This document shows, piece after piece, positions 18,160-26,744 of a DNA stretch of 64,000 bases. Within the stretch, counting starts at the first letter, position 1. Every line of letters starts with the position of its first letter. The position numbers and the translations under genes are program-made. The notes under the pieces were generated by a model. It worked only from the letters and a program-made list of their open reading frames with translations, was not told the DNA's origin and made no database searches. Origin of the DNA: Burkholderiaceae bacterium (lineage in GTDB: Bacteria > Pseudomonadota > Gammaproteobacteria > Burkholderiales > Burkholderiaceae_C); assembly GCA_023954035.1 (NCBI GenBank), contig JAMLIT010000011.1, positions 17,127 through 81,126 on the forward strand, written 5' to 3'.

Positions 18160-18759
18160 ATGTCCGCGCCCCTCGATACCCTTTCCCGCTCCGACCAAAA
18201 CCTCGTCTGGCTCGACTGCGAGATGACGGGCCTGGACCCCGAAAAAGAACGCATCATCGAGATCGCCGTGATCGTGACCGGGCCCCAGCTGACGCCGCGC
18301 ATCGAAGGGCCGGTGCTGGTCATTCATCAAAGCGACGCCCTTCTGGACGCCATGGATGCATGGAACAAGGGCACCCATGGACGCAGCGGCCTCATCGACA
18401 AGGTGCGCGCGTCGTCCTTGACGGAGGCGGATGCCGAGGCGCAGCTGCTGGAGTTCGTCCGGCGCTATGTGCCCAAGGGGGCCGTGCCTTTGTGCGGCAA
18501 CAGCATCGGACAGGACCGGCGATTCCTGGCCCGCTACATGCCCCGGCTCGAAGCCTTCCTGCACTACCGCAACGTCGATGTGAGCACGCTCAAGGAACTG
18601 GCCCGGCGCTGGAAGCCGTCGGCCTACAGCAGTTTCAAGAAGGCCCAGAAGCACACGGCGCTGGCCGACGTGCACGAGTCTATCGACGAGCTGGCCCACT
18701 ACCGCGCGCAGCTTTTTGCCCCCGACGCCCTTGCGGGAAAACCCGAGGTCGTGGCATAA
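18160..18759 (+). CDS. orn: Oligoribonuclease
   Basis: Orn is the DEDDh exonuclease that degrades di- to pentaribonucleotides, including pGpG from cyclic-di-GMP breakdown. The ATG at 18160 gives 199 residues. The catalytic residues are visible as [12 protein letters not shown] (Exo I), [11 protein letters not shown] (Exo II) and [12 protein letters not shown] (Exo III with the His and Asp). The length is normal for the family apart from a slightly longer C-terminus. Given the GGDEF, EAL and HD-GYP proteins in this window, Orn would complete the turnover route. Confidence 0.95.
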   Translation: MSAPLDTLSRSDQNLVWLDCEMTGLDPEKERIIEIAVIVTGPQLTPRIEGPVLVIHQSDALLDAMDAWNKGTHGRSGLIDKVRASSLTEADAEAQLLEFVRRYVPKGAVPLCGNSIGQDRRFLARYMPRLEAFLHYRNVDVSTLKELARRWKPSAYSSFKKAQKHTALADVHESIDELAHYRAQLFAPDALAGKPEVVA

Positions 18760-18978
18760 TCTCTGGCTTGCACCGCACCTGCGCTGCAAATTTTGTGCAT
18801 CTCCCTTCACACACCGGGTACGCAGACACACTGGCCCTCGCCACTGTGCTTTTGCAGCAACAGCCCAGCCGCAGCGGCGCGACGCCACTGCAGGTTTCGT
18901 TTGATGGTTGATGTTTTTTAACCATTGACGAAGCCCCCCGAAGCGTTCCGCTCGGGATGCTTGCGTGAGAGAAAAATC

Positions 18979-20733
18979 ATGACCGACACTTTTGAAGTGC
19001 AGGGCGACTTTGCGCCTGCACAATCCCTGGAATCGACCACTGCGCCCCAGGCCGTTGCCGCAATGAGCGACGACTCTGTGCAAGTGGCCGCGGAGCCCAA
19101 CGGCTTTGTCGCCTTGGGCCTGGCCCCCGAGCTGGTGGCCGCTGTGGCTGACCTCGGTTACACCCAGCCCACGGCGGTACAGCTCAAGTGCATTCCTCTG
19201 GCCATGGGCGCCAACGCCCAGGGGGGCCGCTACATCGATCTGATGGTCTCCAGCCAGACTGGCAGCGGCAAGACCGCGGCCTTCCTGCTGCCCGTGCTCA
19301 ACACCTTGCTGCGCCAGCAGGCCGAGGCGGCCGAGCAGGCCCGCGCCGACTACGAGCGCGCCGCCGCCGAGGCAGTGGCGCGCGGAGAAGCGCCGCCCAA
19401 GCGCGCCAAGCGCAAAGACCCCACGAGCAACCGCAACTTCAAGCCGGCCGTGCCCGGGGCGCTCATCGTGTGTCCGACGCGCGAACTGGCCCAGCAGGTG
19501 GCGCACGACGCCATCGACCTCGTCAAGCACGCCCGCGGCCTTCGCGTGGCCAACGTGGTGGGCGGCATGCCTTACCAGTTGCAGATTGCCAAGCTGCAGA
19601 ACGCCGACCTGGTCGTCGCCACGCCGGGCCGGCTGCTCGACCTGCAGCGTTCCATGCAGATCAAGCTCGACAAAGTGCAGTTTTTGGTAGTGGATGAAGC
19701 CGACCGCATGCTGGACCTGGGCTTCTCGGACGACCTGGCCGAGATCAACCAGCTGACCAGCCAGCGCAAGCAGACCATGATGTTCAGCGCCACCTTTGCG
19801 CCGCGCATCCAGCAGCTTGCCATGCGCGTGATGCACGACGGCGGCTCATCGGTACAGAAGATCCAGATCGACTCGCCCCAGGAAAAGCACGTCAATATCC
19901 AGCAAATCCTGTACTGGGCCGACAACCTGCAGCACAAACGCAAGATGCTCGACCACTGGCTGCGCGATACGAGCATCAACCAGGCCATCGTGTTTGCCAG
20001 CACGCAGATCGAATGCGACGGCTTGGCAGCGGACCTGCAGCAGGAAGGTTTCAGCGCCGTGGCGCTGCATGGCGCCCTCAGCCAGGGGCTGCGCAACCGG
20101 CGCCTGATGGCGCTGCGCAACGGCCAGGTGCAGATCCTGGTGGCCACCGACGTGGCTGCGCGCGGCATCGACGTGCCCACCATCACCCACGTATTCAACT
20201 TTGGTCTGCCCATGAAGGCAGAGGACTACACCCACCGCATCGGCCGCACCGGCCGGGCTGGCCGCGATGGTCTGGCCATTACCTTTGCCGAGTTCCGCGA
20301 CCGCCGCAAAATCTTCGACATCGAAAGCTACACCCGCCAGCAGCTCAAGGCGGAAGTGATTCCTGGGCTCGAACCCACGCAGCGCTTCCCGTCTGCCCGG
20401 GCGCCGCAGGGAAGTTTCAGCGAGCGCGGCGCGCGCGCTCAAGCCGGGCGCGATCGCGGCTATGCCGGTGCGTCGCGCAGCGATGGCCGGAGCGGCTTCA
20501 ATGACCGCCAGCGCGTGCAAGGCGCGCCCGAAGCCCGTGCGTTCGCACCGCGGCGAGACGCCGAAGGCTTTGGCCGCAAGCCGGGCTTTGGCGATGCCGG
20601 GCGCGGCGCTTCGGCCGGAGCACGGGGCGATTTCGCGCCGCGCAAGCCTGCTTTTGCCAAGCCGGGCGCGCCGGCAGGCAAGTCGTTCACGCCGCACGAT
20701 GCGCGCAAGCGCCCGGCCCGGCCGGCGCGTTGA
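18979..20733 (+). CDS. DEAD-box ATP-dependent RNA helicase (RhlE-like)
   Basis: This RNA-unwinding enzyme has 584 residues from the ATG at 18979. The motifs are in order: Q motif (GYTQPTAVQ), I (SSQTGSGKTAAF), Ia (PTRELAQQV), GG, II (VVDEADRMLDLGF), III (SAT) and VI (HRIGRTGRAGRDG). An unusual charged insert (about residues 115-155, rich in Ala/Glu/Arg) lies between motifs I and Ia. The C-terminal ~120 residues are an Arg/Gly/Ala-rich basic tail, typical of RNA-binding extensions. A 219-bp untranslated stretch precedes it and a terminator follows. Confidence 0.92.
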   Translation: MTDTFEVQGDFAPAQSLESTTAPQAVAAMSDDSVQVAAEPNGFVALGLAPELVAAVADLGYTQPTAVQLKCIPLAMGANAQGGRYIDLMVSSQTGSGKTAAFLLPVLNTLLRQQAEAAEQARADYERAAAEAVARGEAPPKRAKRKDPTSNRNFKPAVPGALIVCPTRELAQQVAHDAIDLVKHARGLRVANVVGGMPYQLQIAKLQNADLVVATPGRLLDLQRSMQIKLDKVQFLVVDEADRMLDLGFSDDLAEINQLTSQRKQTMMFSATFAPRIQQLAMRVMHDGGSSVQKIQIDSPQEKHVNIQQILYWADNLQHKRKMLDHWLRDTSINQAIVFASTQIECDGLAADLQQEGFSAVALHGALSQGLRNRRLMALRNGQVQILVATDVAARGIDVPTITHVFNFGLPMKAEDYTHRIGRTGRAGRDGLAITFAEFRDRRKIFDIESYTRQQLKAEVIPGLEPTQRFPSARAPQGSFSERGARAQAGRDRGYAGASRSDGRSGFNDRQRVQGAPEARAFAPRRDAEGFGRKPGFGDAGRGASAGARGDFAPRKPAFAKPGAPAGKSFTPHDARKRPARPAR

Positions 20734-20755
20734 ACGTTCCCCGTTTTTCTCATCG

Positions 20756-20786
20756 AAGGCCGGTTCCGCAAGGTGCCGGCCTTTTT
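20756..20786 (+). terminator. Rho-independent terminator after the DEAD-box helicase gene
   Basis: AAGGCCGG pairs with CCGGCCTT across a short loop, and a T run follows. It lies 23 bp after the helicase stop and before the GTG start of the next gene. Confidence 0.8.
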
Positions 20787-20846
20787 CATGTCCCGGCGCG
20801 GGTGCGTTCTGAACAAGACAATAATGGCGACCGAGGAGTTTTTCAC

Positions 20847-22310
20847 GTGCCATCCACCCCCACCACAGACACCGATTTCGAACACATGTTCGAACTGGCG
20901 CCGGTATCGCTCTGGCTGGAAGATTTCAGCGCTTTGAAGCAGTTGTTTGACGCGTGGCGGGCCGAGGGCGTTACCGACCTGCGGGCGCACCTGCAAGCGG
21001 ACCCGCAGCGGGTGCGCGAATGCGCCCGCTGCCTCAAACCCCTGCGCGTCAATCAGCGCACCCTGTCCATGCTGTCTGCCACCGATGCCGACGCGCTGTT
21101 CGCTCAGCTGGACCGGGTCTTTCGGGACGATATGCATCTGCGCTTTGCCAATGAACTCGAGCAGCTCTGGGCCGGCTCGCCGGGGTTCGACAACCAGACG
21201 GTGAACTACGCGCTCGATGGCCGGCGCCTGGACGTCGTCGTCCACGCCCGCATCCTGCCTGGCCACGAAGACAGCTGGAGCCGCGTGCTGGTGTCGCTCG
21301 AAGACGTGACTGCGCAGACCCAGGCCACGCAGCGCCTTCAGAAAAGCGAGCGCTACGCGCACGACCTGTTCGAGCATTCGCCGGTTTCGCTCTGGGTCGA
21401 GGACTTCAGCGCGGTCAAGCGCCTGCTGGACGGCGTGCGAGTTCAGGGCATACGCGACTTCAAGACGTTCCTCAAGGTGCATCCGGACTTCGTCTCGCGC
21501 TGCATGCAGGAAATCCGCGTCATCGACGTCAACCAGCAAACCTTGCAGATGTTCGGCGCTGCGAGCAAGGACGTCTTGCTCAACAACACGGCCCGCATTT
21601 TCCGGGGCGAGATGCAGGAGTCTTTTGCCGAGCAACTGCAGGACCTGTGGGAAGGCAAGCTGGTCCAGCAGCGTGAAGTGGTGAACTACGCCTTGTCCGG
21701 CGACGCGGTCCATATCCACATGCAGTTCGCCGTGCTCGATGGCCACCGGGACGACTGGGGACTGGTTCTGTTGTCGCTGGTGGACATCACGGCACGCAAG
21801 AAGGCCGAGGCCTACCTGGAATACCTGGGCAAGCACGACGTGCTGACCCAACTGCGCAACCGCGCGTTCTACGTGGAGGAACTCAACCGCATCACGCGCA
21901 AGGGCCCCTGGCCGCTGGCCGTGGTCACGATCGACCTCAACGGCCTCAAGACCGTCAACGACGAGCAGGGGCATGGCGCAGGTGATGCCTTGCTGCGGCG
22001 CGTCGGCGAAGTCTTGGCCAAGGCTGTCGATCCTTCGGCCTGCGCGGCCCGCATTGGTGGTGATGAATTCACCATCCTGCTGCCAGGAACGGACGAGCGC
22101 GGCGCGCTCGCATTGACCGAGCGCATCCACTCCCTGGTGGACATGAACAACCAGTTTTATTCCGGCCAACCGCTGAGCCTGGCCATCGGCGTGGCCAGTT
22201 GCGTCAGTGGAGACCAGGTCGAAGCCGCGCTGCACCGCGCCGACCAGGCGATGTACGCAGAGAAGGCGCGCTACTACGAAGAGGGGCGAGCCGACCGGCG
22301 GCGGCGCTAG
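20847..22310 (+). CDS. Twin-PAS diguanylate cyclase (GGDEF)
   Basis: The protein makes cyclic-di-GMP from GTP. The GTG at 20847, 8 bp after GAGGAG, gives 487 residues with no signal peptide. Two related sensor units occur in tandem, at about residues 9-165 and 170-320. Each starts with the same pattern (PVSLWxEDFSAxKxLxDxxRxxG) and ends in a PAS-like fold followed by a DIT/DVT boundary. The GGDEF domain (about 330-480) has the intact RIGGDEF active site and DLNGLKTVND metal-site motif. The RxxD inhibitory site expected five residues upstream of GGDEF is absent. The intracellular ligand of the PAS units cannot be predicted. Confidence 0.87.
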   Translation: MPSTPTTDTDFEHMFELAPVSLWLEDFSALKQLFDAWRAEGVTDLRAHLQADPQRVRECARCLKPLRVNQRTLSMLSATDADALFAQLDRVFRDDMHLRFANELEQLWAGSPGFDNQTVNYALDGRRLDVVVHARILPGHEDSWSRVLVSLEDVTAQTQATQRLQKSERYAHDLFEHSPVSLWVEDFSAVKRLLDGVRVQGIRDFKTFLKVHPDFVSRCMQEIRVIDVNQQTLQMFGAASKDVLLNNTARIFRGEMQESFAEQLQDLWEGKLVQQREVVNYALSGDAVHIHMQFAVLDGHRDDWGLVLLSLVDITARKKAEAYLEYLGKHDVLTQLRNRAFYVEELNRITRKGPWPLAVVTIDLNGLKTVNDEQGHGAGDALLRRVGEVLAKAVDPSACAARIGGDEFTILLPGTDERGALALTERIHSLVDMNNQFYSGQPLSLAIGVASCVSGDQVEAALHRADQAMYAEKARYYEEGRADRRRR

Positions 22311-22346
22311 GCGTTGGCCCAGCCGCCTGGCGCTGCGCACCGGAGC

Positions 22347-23579
22347 TCAGGCCAGAATCGCGCTGCGGCCAATTTCGGGCCAGCGGTGGTGCAGGTAAAT
22401 CCACGCCGCCAGGCCGATGCCCATCATCAGCAGCGAAGACAAGGCCATCAGGCGGGTCGAATGCATGACCAGGGGAACGAGCAGACCCGCCACCGCGCCG
22501 TTGGCGACGGATCCAATGAAGGCCTGAAGCGAGGAAGCCATACCGCGCCGCGCTGGGTACAAGTCGAGCACCAGCAAGGTGACCACGGGCACCATCAGCG
22601 CCCAGCCGAAGGCAAACACCGCAATGGGTACCAGCGCCCAGGAGACATGCGCGGGAAACAGCAGGTTGGCCAGCAGGTTCAGCAGCGAGGTCGTCAGCAT
22701 GATCACAAAGCCGTGCCGGATCTGGCGCTTGGGCGCAATCTTGCCGGCCAGCCGACCACTGAGCCATGCGCCGGACATGATGCCGGAAATGGTCAGTATG
22801 AAAAACCAGAAAAATTCCTGTGGCCCCAGCCCGAGGTGGTTACCCAGAAAAGCGGGGGCGCCGAGGATGTACAGGAACATGCCATTGAAAGGCACGCCAC
22901 TGGCCAATGCCAGCAAAAGAAAGCGTGGGCTCGATCCCAGTTGCCAATAGCCCCGCATCAGGTGGCGCACTTCGAACGGCTGGCGATGGTCTGCGTGCAG
23001 CGTCTCGGGCAGCAGGCGGTAGTTGGCCAGCCAAAGCGCCACGCCCACCAAGGTCAGGAACCAGAAAATGCTGTGCCAACCCGTATGTACCAGCAGCCAT
23101 CCGCCGACGATCGGCGCTATGGCGGGTGCTGCGCCGAAATAAATGGTGACCTGGCTCATCACCTTCTGCGCCTGCGCCGGCGGAAACATGTCGCGAATGA
23201 CGGCGCGTGAGACGACGATGCCAGCGCCCGTCGACAAGCCCTGCAGAGCGCGAAAGAAAACCAGTTGCCCAATGCTTTGCGACAGTGCGCAACCCGCCGA
23301 CGCCAGGGTGAAGACGGCGATGCCCCATAGCACGACGGGGCGGCGGCCGAAGCTGTCCGCCAGCGCCCCATGGAACAGGTTCATGAACGCAAAGCCAAAC
23401 AGATAGGCCGAGAGCGTCTGCTGCATTTCCACCGGTGTCGCGCCCAGGGCAGTGGCGATGCCCGAAAAGGCGGGCAGGTAGGTGTCGATCGAGAACGGCC
23501 CCAGCATGCCCAGCAGCGCGAGCAAGACGGCCAAAGCCCAGCGCGGACCCCGCCACAGTTGATCGGCTTGTGGATGCAT
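22347..23579 (-). CDS. Bcr/CflA-family drug-resistance MFS exporter
   Basis: This is a 12-helix major-facilitator exporter of the bicyclomycin/florfenicol (DHA1) group. The 410-residue product from the ATG at 23579 has the hallmarks GPFSIDTYLPAF in helix 1, LADSFGRRPV (motif A after helix 2) and RALQGLSTGAGIVVSRAVIRDMF in helix 4. Total length is normal. The true substrate is unknown. It is convergent with the diguanylate cyclase gene and is the last chromosomal gene before the tRNA-Lys integration site. Confidence 0.88.
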   Translation of the reverse strand: MHPQADQLWRGPRWALAVLLALLGMLGPFSIDTYLPAFSGIATALGATPVEMQQTLSAYLFGFAFMNLFHGALADSFGRRPVVLWGIAVFTLASAGCALSQSIGQLVFFRALQGLSTGAGIVVSRAVIRDMFPPAQAQKVMSQVTIYFGAAPAIAPIVGGWLLVHTGWHSIFWFLTLVGVALWLANYRLLPETLHADHRQPFEVRHLMRGYWQLGSSPRFLLLALASGVPFNGMFLYILGAPAFLGNHLGLGPQEFFWFFILTISGIMSGAWLSGRLAGKIAPKRQIRHGFVIMLTTSLLNLLANLLFPAHVSWALVPIAVFAFGWALMVPVVTLLVLDLYPARRGMASSLQAFIGSVANGAVAGLLVPLVMHSTRLMALSSLLMMGIGLAAWIYLHHRWPEIGRSAILA

Positions 23580-23901
23580 GGAAAGGACGGGGTAGAAAAA
23601 AGTGGAGCAGTCGCCCCGAGCGGGATGCCGCGCAATTATGGAGGGGCTGGAAAAAGCGTGCTGGGCGCCATGGGATCGCTGCCGTTCGCAACCCGCAAAT
23701 AAGAAAGCGGGCGCAATGGTCAGGGATCGCCTTGACCCCGTAGGTCTCACGCCTGCTGCACACGCTGAGCGCATCGAAGCGTGGATTCCGGAGCCGGCCT
23801 TCCTAAGCGCAGTCAGCGCGAAATCTAGGACGAGGGCATGCAGGCAATGGAGGCCGATGGAAGCTCCAAAAATCGTCTTGCATTGACCCTTGCGTCCTGA
23901 G
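23580..23901. other. Gene-free stretch between the MFS exporter and the tRNA-Lys fragment
   Basis: About 320 bp lie between the MFS start and the terminator of the ancestral tRNA gene. I see only short ORFs with poor coding character in all frames and no clear promoter or structured RNA. The MFS promoter must lie here but is not recognisable. Confidence 0.5.
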
Positions 23902-23942
23902 AAAGAAAAAAGCGCGCTACCCTTTTTGATAGCGCGCTTTCC
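23902..23942 (-). terminator. Minus-strand terminator of the ancestral tRNA-Lys gene
   Basis: On the minus strand AAGCGCGCTA pairs with TAGCGCGCTT, and TTTTTTCTTT follows. It lies just after the tRNA-Lys 3' fragment, so it should be the native terminator that integration separated from the gene. Confidence 0.85.
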
Positions 23943-23950
23943 TTCGAAAG

Positions 23951-23999
23951 TGGTGGGTCCTGAGTGGCTCGAACACTCGACCTACGGATTAAGAGTCCG
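23951..23999 (-). repeat. Duplicated 3' end of tRNA-Lys (island attachment site, left)
   Basis: These 49 bp match the 3' end (CCA through the anticodon arm) of the intact tRNA-Lys at 32593-32641 with one mismatch (C in place of T in the T-loop, tRNA sense). The 5' half of the tRNA is missing here. This is the direct repeat expected when a tyrosine recombinase integrates in a tRNA gene. Confidence 0.92.
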
Positions 24000-24014
24000 A
24001 CCACATTGGTTAAA

Positions 24015-24147
24015 TTCTGGCAAAGTTAGGATAGTCCTGCACTCGGTTGCAAGCGCTAAGTACATGTCAAAGAAGGGGAAAGTATCCGGTAGGAGTCCGT
24101 AGGTCATTCGCACCCATCCTGCATTTTTCTGGCAAAATTCTGGCAAA
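24015..24147. promoter_or_regulatory. Integrase arm-type repeats, left end (three TTCTGGCAAA)
   Basis: The decamer TTCTGGCAAA occurs at 24015-24024, 24127-24136 and 24138-24147, between the attachment core and the integrase start. The same word recurs at the right end of the island. Placement inside both ends suits arm-type binding sites for the integrase. Confidence 0.6.
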
Positions 24148-24166
24148 TTTCCCAAGAGGCCAGATC

Positions 24167-25576
24167 ATGCCCAGCCCTGCCAAGCCAGTTGCCAGCCCCT
24201 CAGCAGCCCTCAAGGCGATGTCCGAAGGGGACACCATCACCGTGTGCAAAGTCGCCCCAGCGGGGGCACTACAGGCCCGCAACGGAAAGAAGGGCATCGT
24301 GTTTTTCTGGCGCTACAGCCAAGGCACCACAAGCCAGCGCCTGCCCATCGGCCCCTATGACCCGACACCGGGCCACGTCAACAAGCACACCCCGACCGCT
24401 GCGGGCTACTCGATAGCCGCCGCCATCAAGGCCGCTGAAGCGCTGGCAGTGCAGCACGTCACCGCCAAGGCCGAAGGCAGCGGCATGGGTGAAATCTTGG
24501 AACAGCAGAAGCAGGCGAAGGCCGAAGCGAAAGCCCAGCAAGAAGCCGCAGCCCTTGCAGCGAAGGCCGCAGCCGATGCCAAGGAAGCAGCAGCCAAGTA
24601 CACCCTACGCGCCCTGTTGCTGGCGTACTGCGACTACCTGCAAAGCCTTGGCAGGCGCAGCCATACGGATGCCCGCAGCATCTTCACGCTGCACGTCTTT
24701 GACGCATGGCCCGCAGTGGCAGCGCTGCCAGCCAAGGCCGTAACGGATGAACAGATTGCAGACATGATGCGCCGCCTTCATGAGGCAGGCAAAGGCCGCA
24801 CGTCCAACAAGCTGCGCAGCTACATCCGGGCCGCGTATCAAGTCGCCAAGGCTGCGAAGTCAAAGCCCAGCATTCCGGTTAGCTTCAAAGCCTACGGGGT
24901 CACACACAACCCAGCGGCAGAGACTGCGCCCGACGAATCAGCGAACAAGGCCGATAAGAATCCGCTATCCGCTGCGGAAATGCGCACCTACTGGAAGGCA
25001 ATCGAGAGCATCCCCGGAACCAAGGGGGCAGCGCTGCGCCTGCACCTACTCACGGGCGGGCAGCGTATCGAGCAGCTTTGCAGCCTGCACACCAGCAACG
25101 TGACCACCAGCACCCAGCCCGAAACCATCACCCTGTTTGATGGCAAGGGCAGGCCCGGTAAGGCACCACGGCCCCACGTAGTGCCGTTGATCCCAGCCGC
25201 AGCGAAGGCGATGCAAGAGCTTGCCCCAGCCGGTGACTTCGCCTTGTCCACCGATGGCGGAAAAACGCGTCTGAGCCCCTTCACGCTGGCCCGGTGGGCG
25301 CAAGACCTGGCCGCAGCCGCTGGCTTGCAAGACTTCCAAGTGAAGCGCCTACGCTCAGGCGTGGAAACGATGCTTTCCGCCCGTGGCGTGTCCAAGGAAA
25401 TCCGGGGCAGGCTGCAAAGCCACGGCATTGCCGGGGTGCAAGACGCCCACTATGACGGGCACGACTACTTGAACGAAAAGCACGCCGCGCTAAATACACT
25501 ATTCAAGGCCCTTGAGTCAATTGCAGAGCCGATTGCAGGAAATATCTACAGCCTGCCCAAAGTCGCAGCATATTGA
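24167..25576 (+). CDS. Tyrosine recombinase / site-specific integrase
   Basis: This is the recombinase expected to have inserted the island into tRNA-Lys. The ATG at 24167 gives 469 residues. A charged, Ala/Lys-rich coiled-coil-like stretch (about residues 100-145) precedes a SAM-like core-binding domain (about 145-260) and the catalytic domain (about 275-440). The first catalytic Arg lies in GGQRIEQL, followed by HVVPL, a KRLR segment in place of the usual HxxR box, SHG, and HYDGHDY with the nucleophilic tyrosine. Arm-type repeats lie just before its start. The gene reads away from the attachment site. Confidence 0.9.
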   Translation: MPSPAKPVASPSAALKAMSEGDTITVCKVAPAGALQARNGKKGIVFFWRYSQGTTSQRLPIGPYDPTPGHVNKHTPTAAGYSIAAAIKAAEALAVQHVTAKAEGSGMGEILEQQKQAKAEAKAQQEAAALAAKAAADAKEAAAKYTLRALLLAYCDYLQSLGRRSHTDARSIFTLHVFDAWPAVAALPAKAVTDEQIADMMRRLHEAGKGRTSNKLRSYIRAAYQVAKAAKSKPSIPVSFKAYGVTHNPAAETAPDESANKADKNPLSAAEMRTYWKAIESIPGTKGAALRLHLLTGGQRIEQLCSLHTSNVTTSTQPETITLFDGKGRPGKAPRPHVVPLIPAAAKAMQELAPAGDFALSTDGGKTRLSPFTLARWAQDLAAAAGLQDFQVKRLRSGVETMLSARGVSKEIRGRLQSHGIAGVQDAHYDGHDYLNEKHAALNTLFKALESIAEPIAGNIYSLPKVAAY

Positions 25577-25756
25577 CCCCGGCCCAAATACGGGCCAAAA
25601 TTATCTCACTCCCCTTGCACCCATTAGGAGAGTAGCAACAGACCCATAGGGCATTGGGCATCCGGTAAGCCGTGATGTGTTGCGTCAAATCTAGCCGTGC
25701 TGGCTTTTTGGCGCACCACACACGGCTTTTTGCATTTCGCGCCGGAAAGCCACTCA

Positions 25757-26044
25757 ATGCCCGTCAACATCGTCTTTCGACCTGATACGGAACCGGCCCC
25801 CGCCAAGAAATCCAAAGGGAAGCCGGGGCACGCCAAGCCCATCCCGATTGATAAATCAGCCCTGCTGAAACCGGGGAGATTGAGGCCGGGGCACCTGATG
25901 CACCTGTATGGAATTTCGCATTCCACGCTTTACAAAAGGCGTGAAGATGGCCTGATTCCCCCGCCTGATTTAGTTGAACACCATCGGCCAATCTGGTTCA
26001 CCAGCACCATTGCGCCATTCTTTGGGGTGAAGGCCGATGGCTAA
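25757..26044 (+). CDS. AlpA-like helix-turn-helix DNA-binding protein
   Basis: The 95-residue product from ATG 25757 has a basic, Lys/Pro-rich N-terminus. A winged HTH follows, with the pattern HLMHLYGISHSTLYKRREDGLIPPP and then IWFTSTIAPFF near the end. The layout (helix, turn, K/R-rich recognition helix, G-x-I-P wing) resembles AlpA-like regulators and excisionases of integrated islands. Such proteins often control or direct excision by the neighbouring integrase. It overlaps the start of the next gene by 8 bp, so the two are coupled. Confidence 0.7.
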   Translation: MPVNIVFRPDTEPAPAKKSKGKPGHAKPIPIDKSALLKPGRLRPGHLMHLYGISHSTLYKRREDGLIPPPDLVEHHRPIWFTSTIAPFFGVKADG

Positions 26045-26291
26045 TCACACCTCACGAATAGGGCAACGCCCATTTAAGAGCCTGATTGCCGAATGCAATA
26101 CATGGCTTGCTGATAGTGGCCTGCGCGTAGTCGATTGGTCAATGGGCGATCCAGATATTCCACCAAGCAAGCGTTTCTACTTGGAAACAACGGACGGTGG
26201 CGATGATTGGGACGCTATCCCTTGCCTGCGCACTTTTCACTCAGAAATGCAGGCAAAGCACGCCAAACAAAACACCATAGTAATTGGATAA
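26037..26291 (+). CDS. Hypothetical island protein (84 aa)
   Basis: I do not recognise this small protein. It is acidic and soluble, with no signal peptide, membrane segment or known motif. It starts in an 8-bp overlap with the AlpA-like gene and ends just as an operator-like palindrome begins (26286-26308). Base composition is AT-richer than the chromosome, as for its neighbours. The coding assignment rests on the tight coupling upstream and on the open frame. Confidence 0.5.
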   Translation: MANHTSRIGQRPFKSLIAECNTWLADSGLRVVDWSMGDPDIPPSKRFYLETTDGGDDWDAIPCLRTFHSEMQAKHAKQNTIVIG

Positions 26292-26308
26292 ACCTGCAAT
26301 CATTGCAG
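26286..26308. promoter_or_regulatory. Operator-like palindrome TGCAATCATTGCA, copy 1
   Basis: A perfect inverted repeat (TGCAAT-C-ATTGCA) sits in a 22-bp stretch repeated exactly at 28283-28304. It lies just before the gene at 26329. A regulator encoded in the island could bind both. Confidence 0.55.
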
Positions 26309-26328
26309 AGAAAGAGAAGGAACCAGAA

Positions 26329-26715
26329 ATGACCACCAAGAGAGCTAACAAGAATACGACCCCGCAACCTGCCAACTGCCCCAGGCCAAAAATCCGTGAT
26401 GTTGAATGTGAAATCACAGAGTATGGCTATCACAATCGAGAGTTCTGGGATTCATTCGGGGTCAAGGATCACTCGGGGGAGCCTGTCAAGGGTTGGAAGG
26501 TTCTGCAAGTTCTATCAGCAGTGGTATTGCCAGATGATCCGAATGAGAATCCTCACCACTACTTCGATTACGAAGGAAGAGACATTATTGCGCAGGCACT
26601 CCGCGAAGGACGAATATATGGGACGCCTGCTGAATTCTGGGCAAAAGGAAAAGAGCGGGAATTCCTCGAATATCTTTATGCCAAATATCCGAAGGTGAAG
26701 CGCGTGCAAGCATAA
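26329..26715 (+). CDS. Hypothetical island protein (128 aa)
   Basis: I do not recognise the family. The ATG at 26329 follows a good AGAAGGAACC ribosome-binding site. The 128-residue product is charged and soluble, with a Lys/Asn-rich start and aromatic-rich middle (EITEYGYHNREFWDSFGV, HHYFDYEGRDIIAQAL). No membrane or signal segment is present. Codon use and base composition match the AT-richer part of the island. A palindromic operator-like site lies 20 bp upstream. Confidence 0.55.
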   Translation: MTTKRANKNTTPQPANCPRPKIRDVECEITEYGYHNREFWDSFGVKDHSGEPVKGWKVLQVLSAVVLPDDPNENPHHYFDYEGRDIIAQALREGRIYGTPAEFWAKGKEREFLEYLYAKYPKVKRVQA

Positions 26716-26744
26716 AAAACCCCCGGTGACTTTCGCCACCGGGG
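26714..26744 (-). terminator. Terminator-like hairpin, oriented to the minus strand
   Basis: CCCCGGTG pairs with CACCGGGG across a 7-base loop. On the minus strand a run of six U would follow the stem; on the plus strand there is none. It lies right after a plus-strand gene, so the orientation is unexpected. Confidence 0.6.

Noticed and set aside
17053-19836. 927-codon minus-strand frame across the M48 gene and the helicase
   Set aside because: It is antisense or out of frame to three well-supported genes (M48 protease, orn, DEAD-box helicase) and shows no domain.
20460-22340. 626-codon minus-strand frame inside the diguanylate cyclase gene
   Set aside because: It is antisense to a gene with intact GGDEF and PAS units and lacks any domain of its own.
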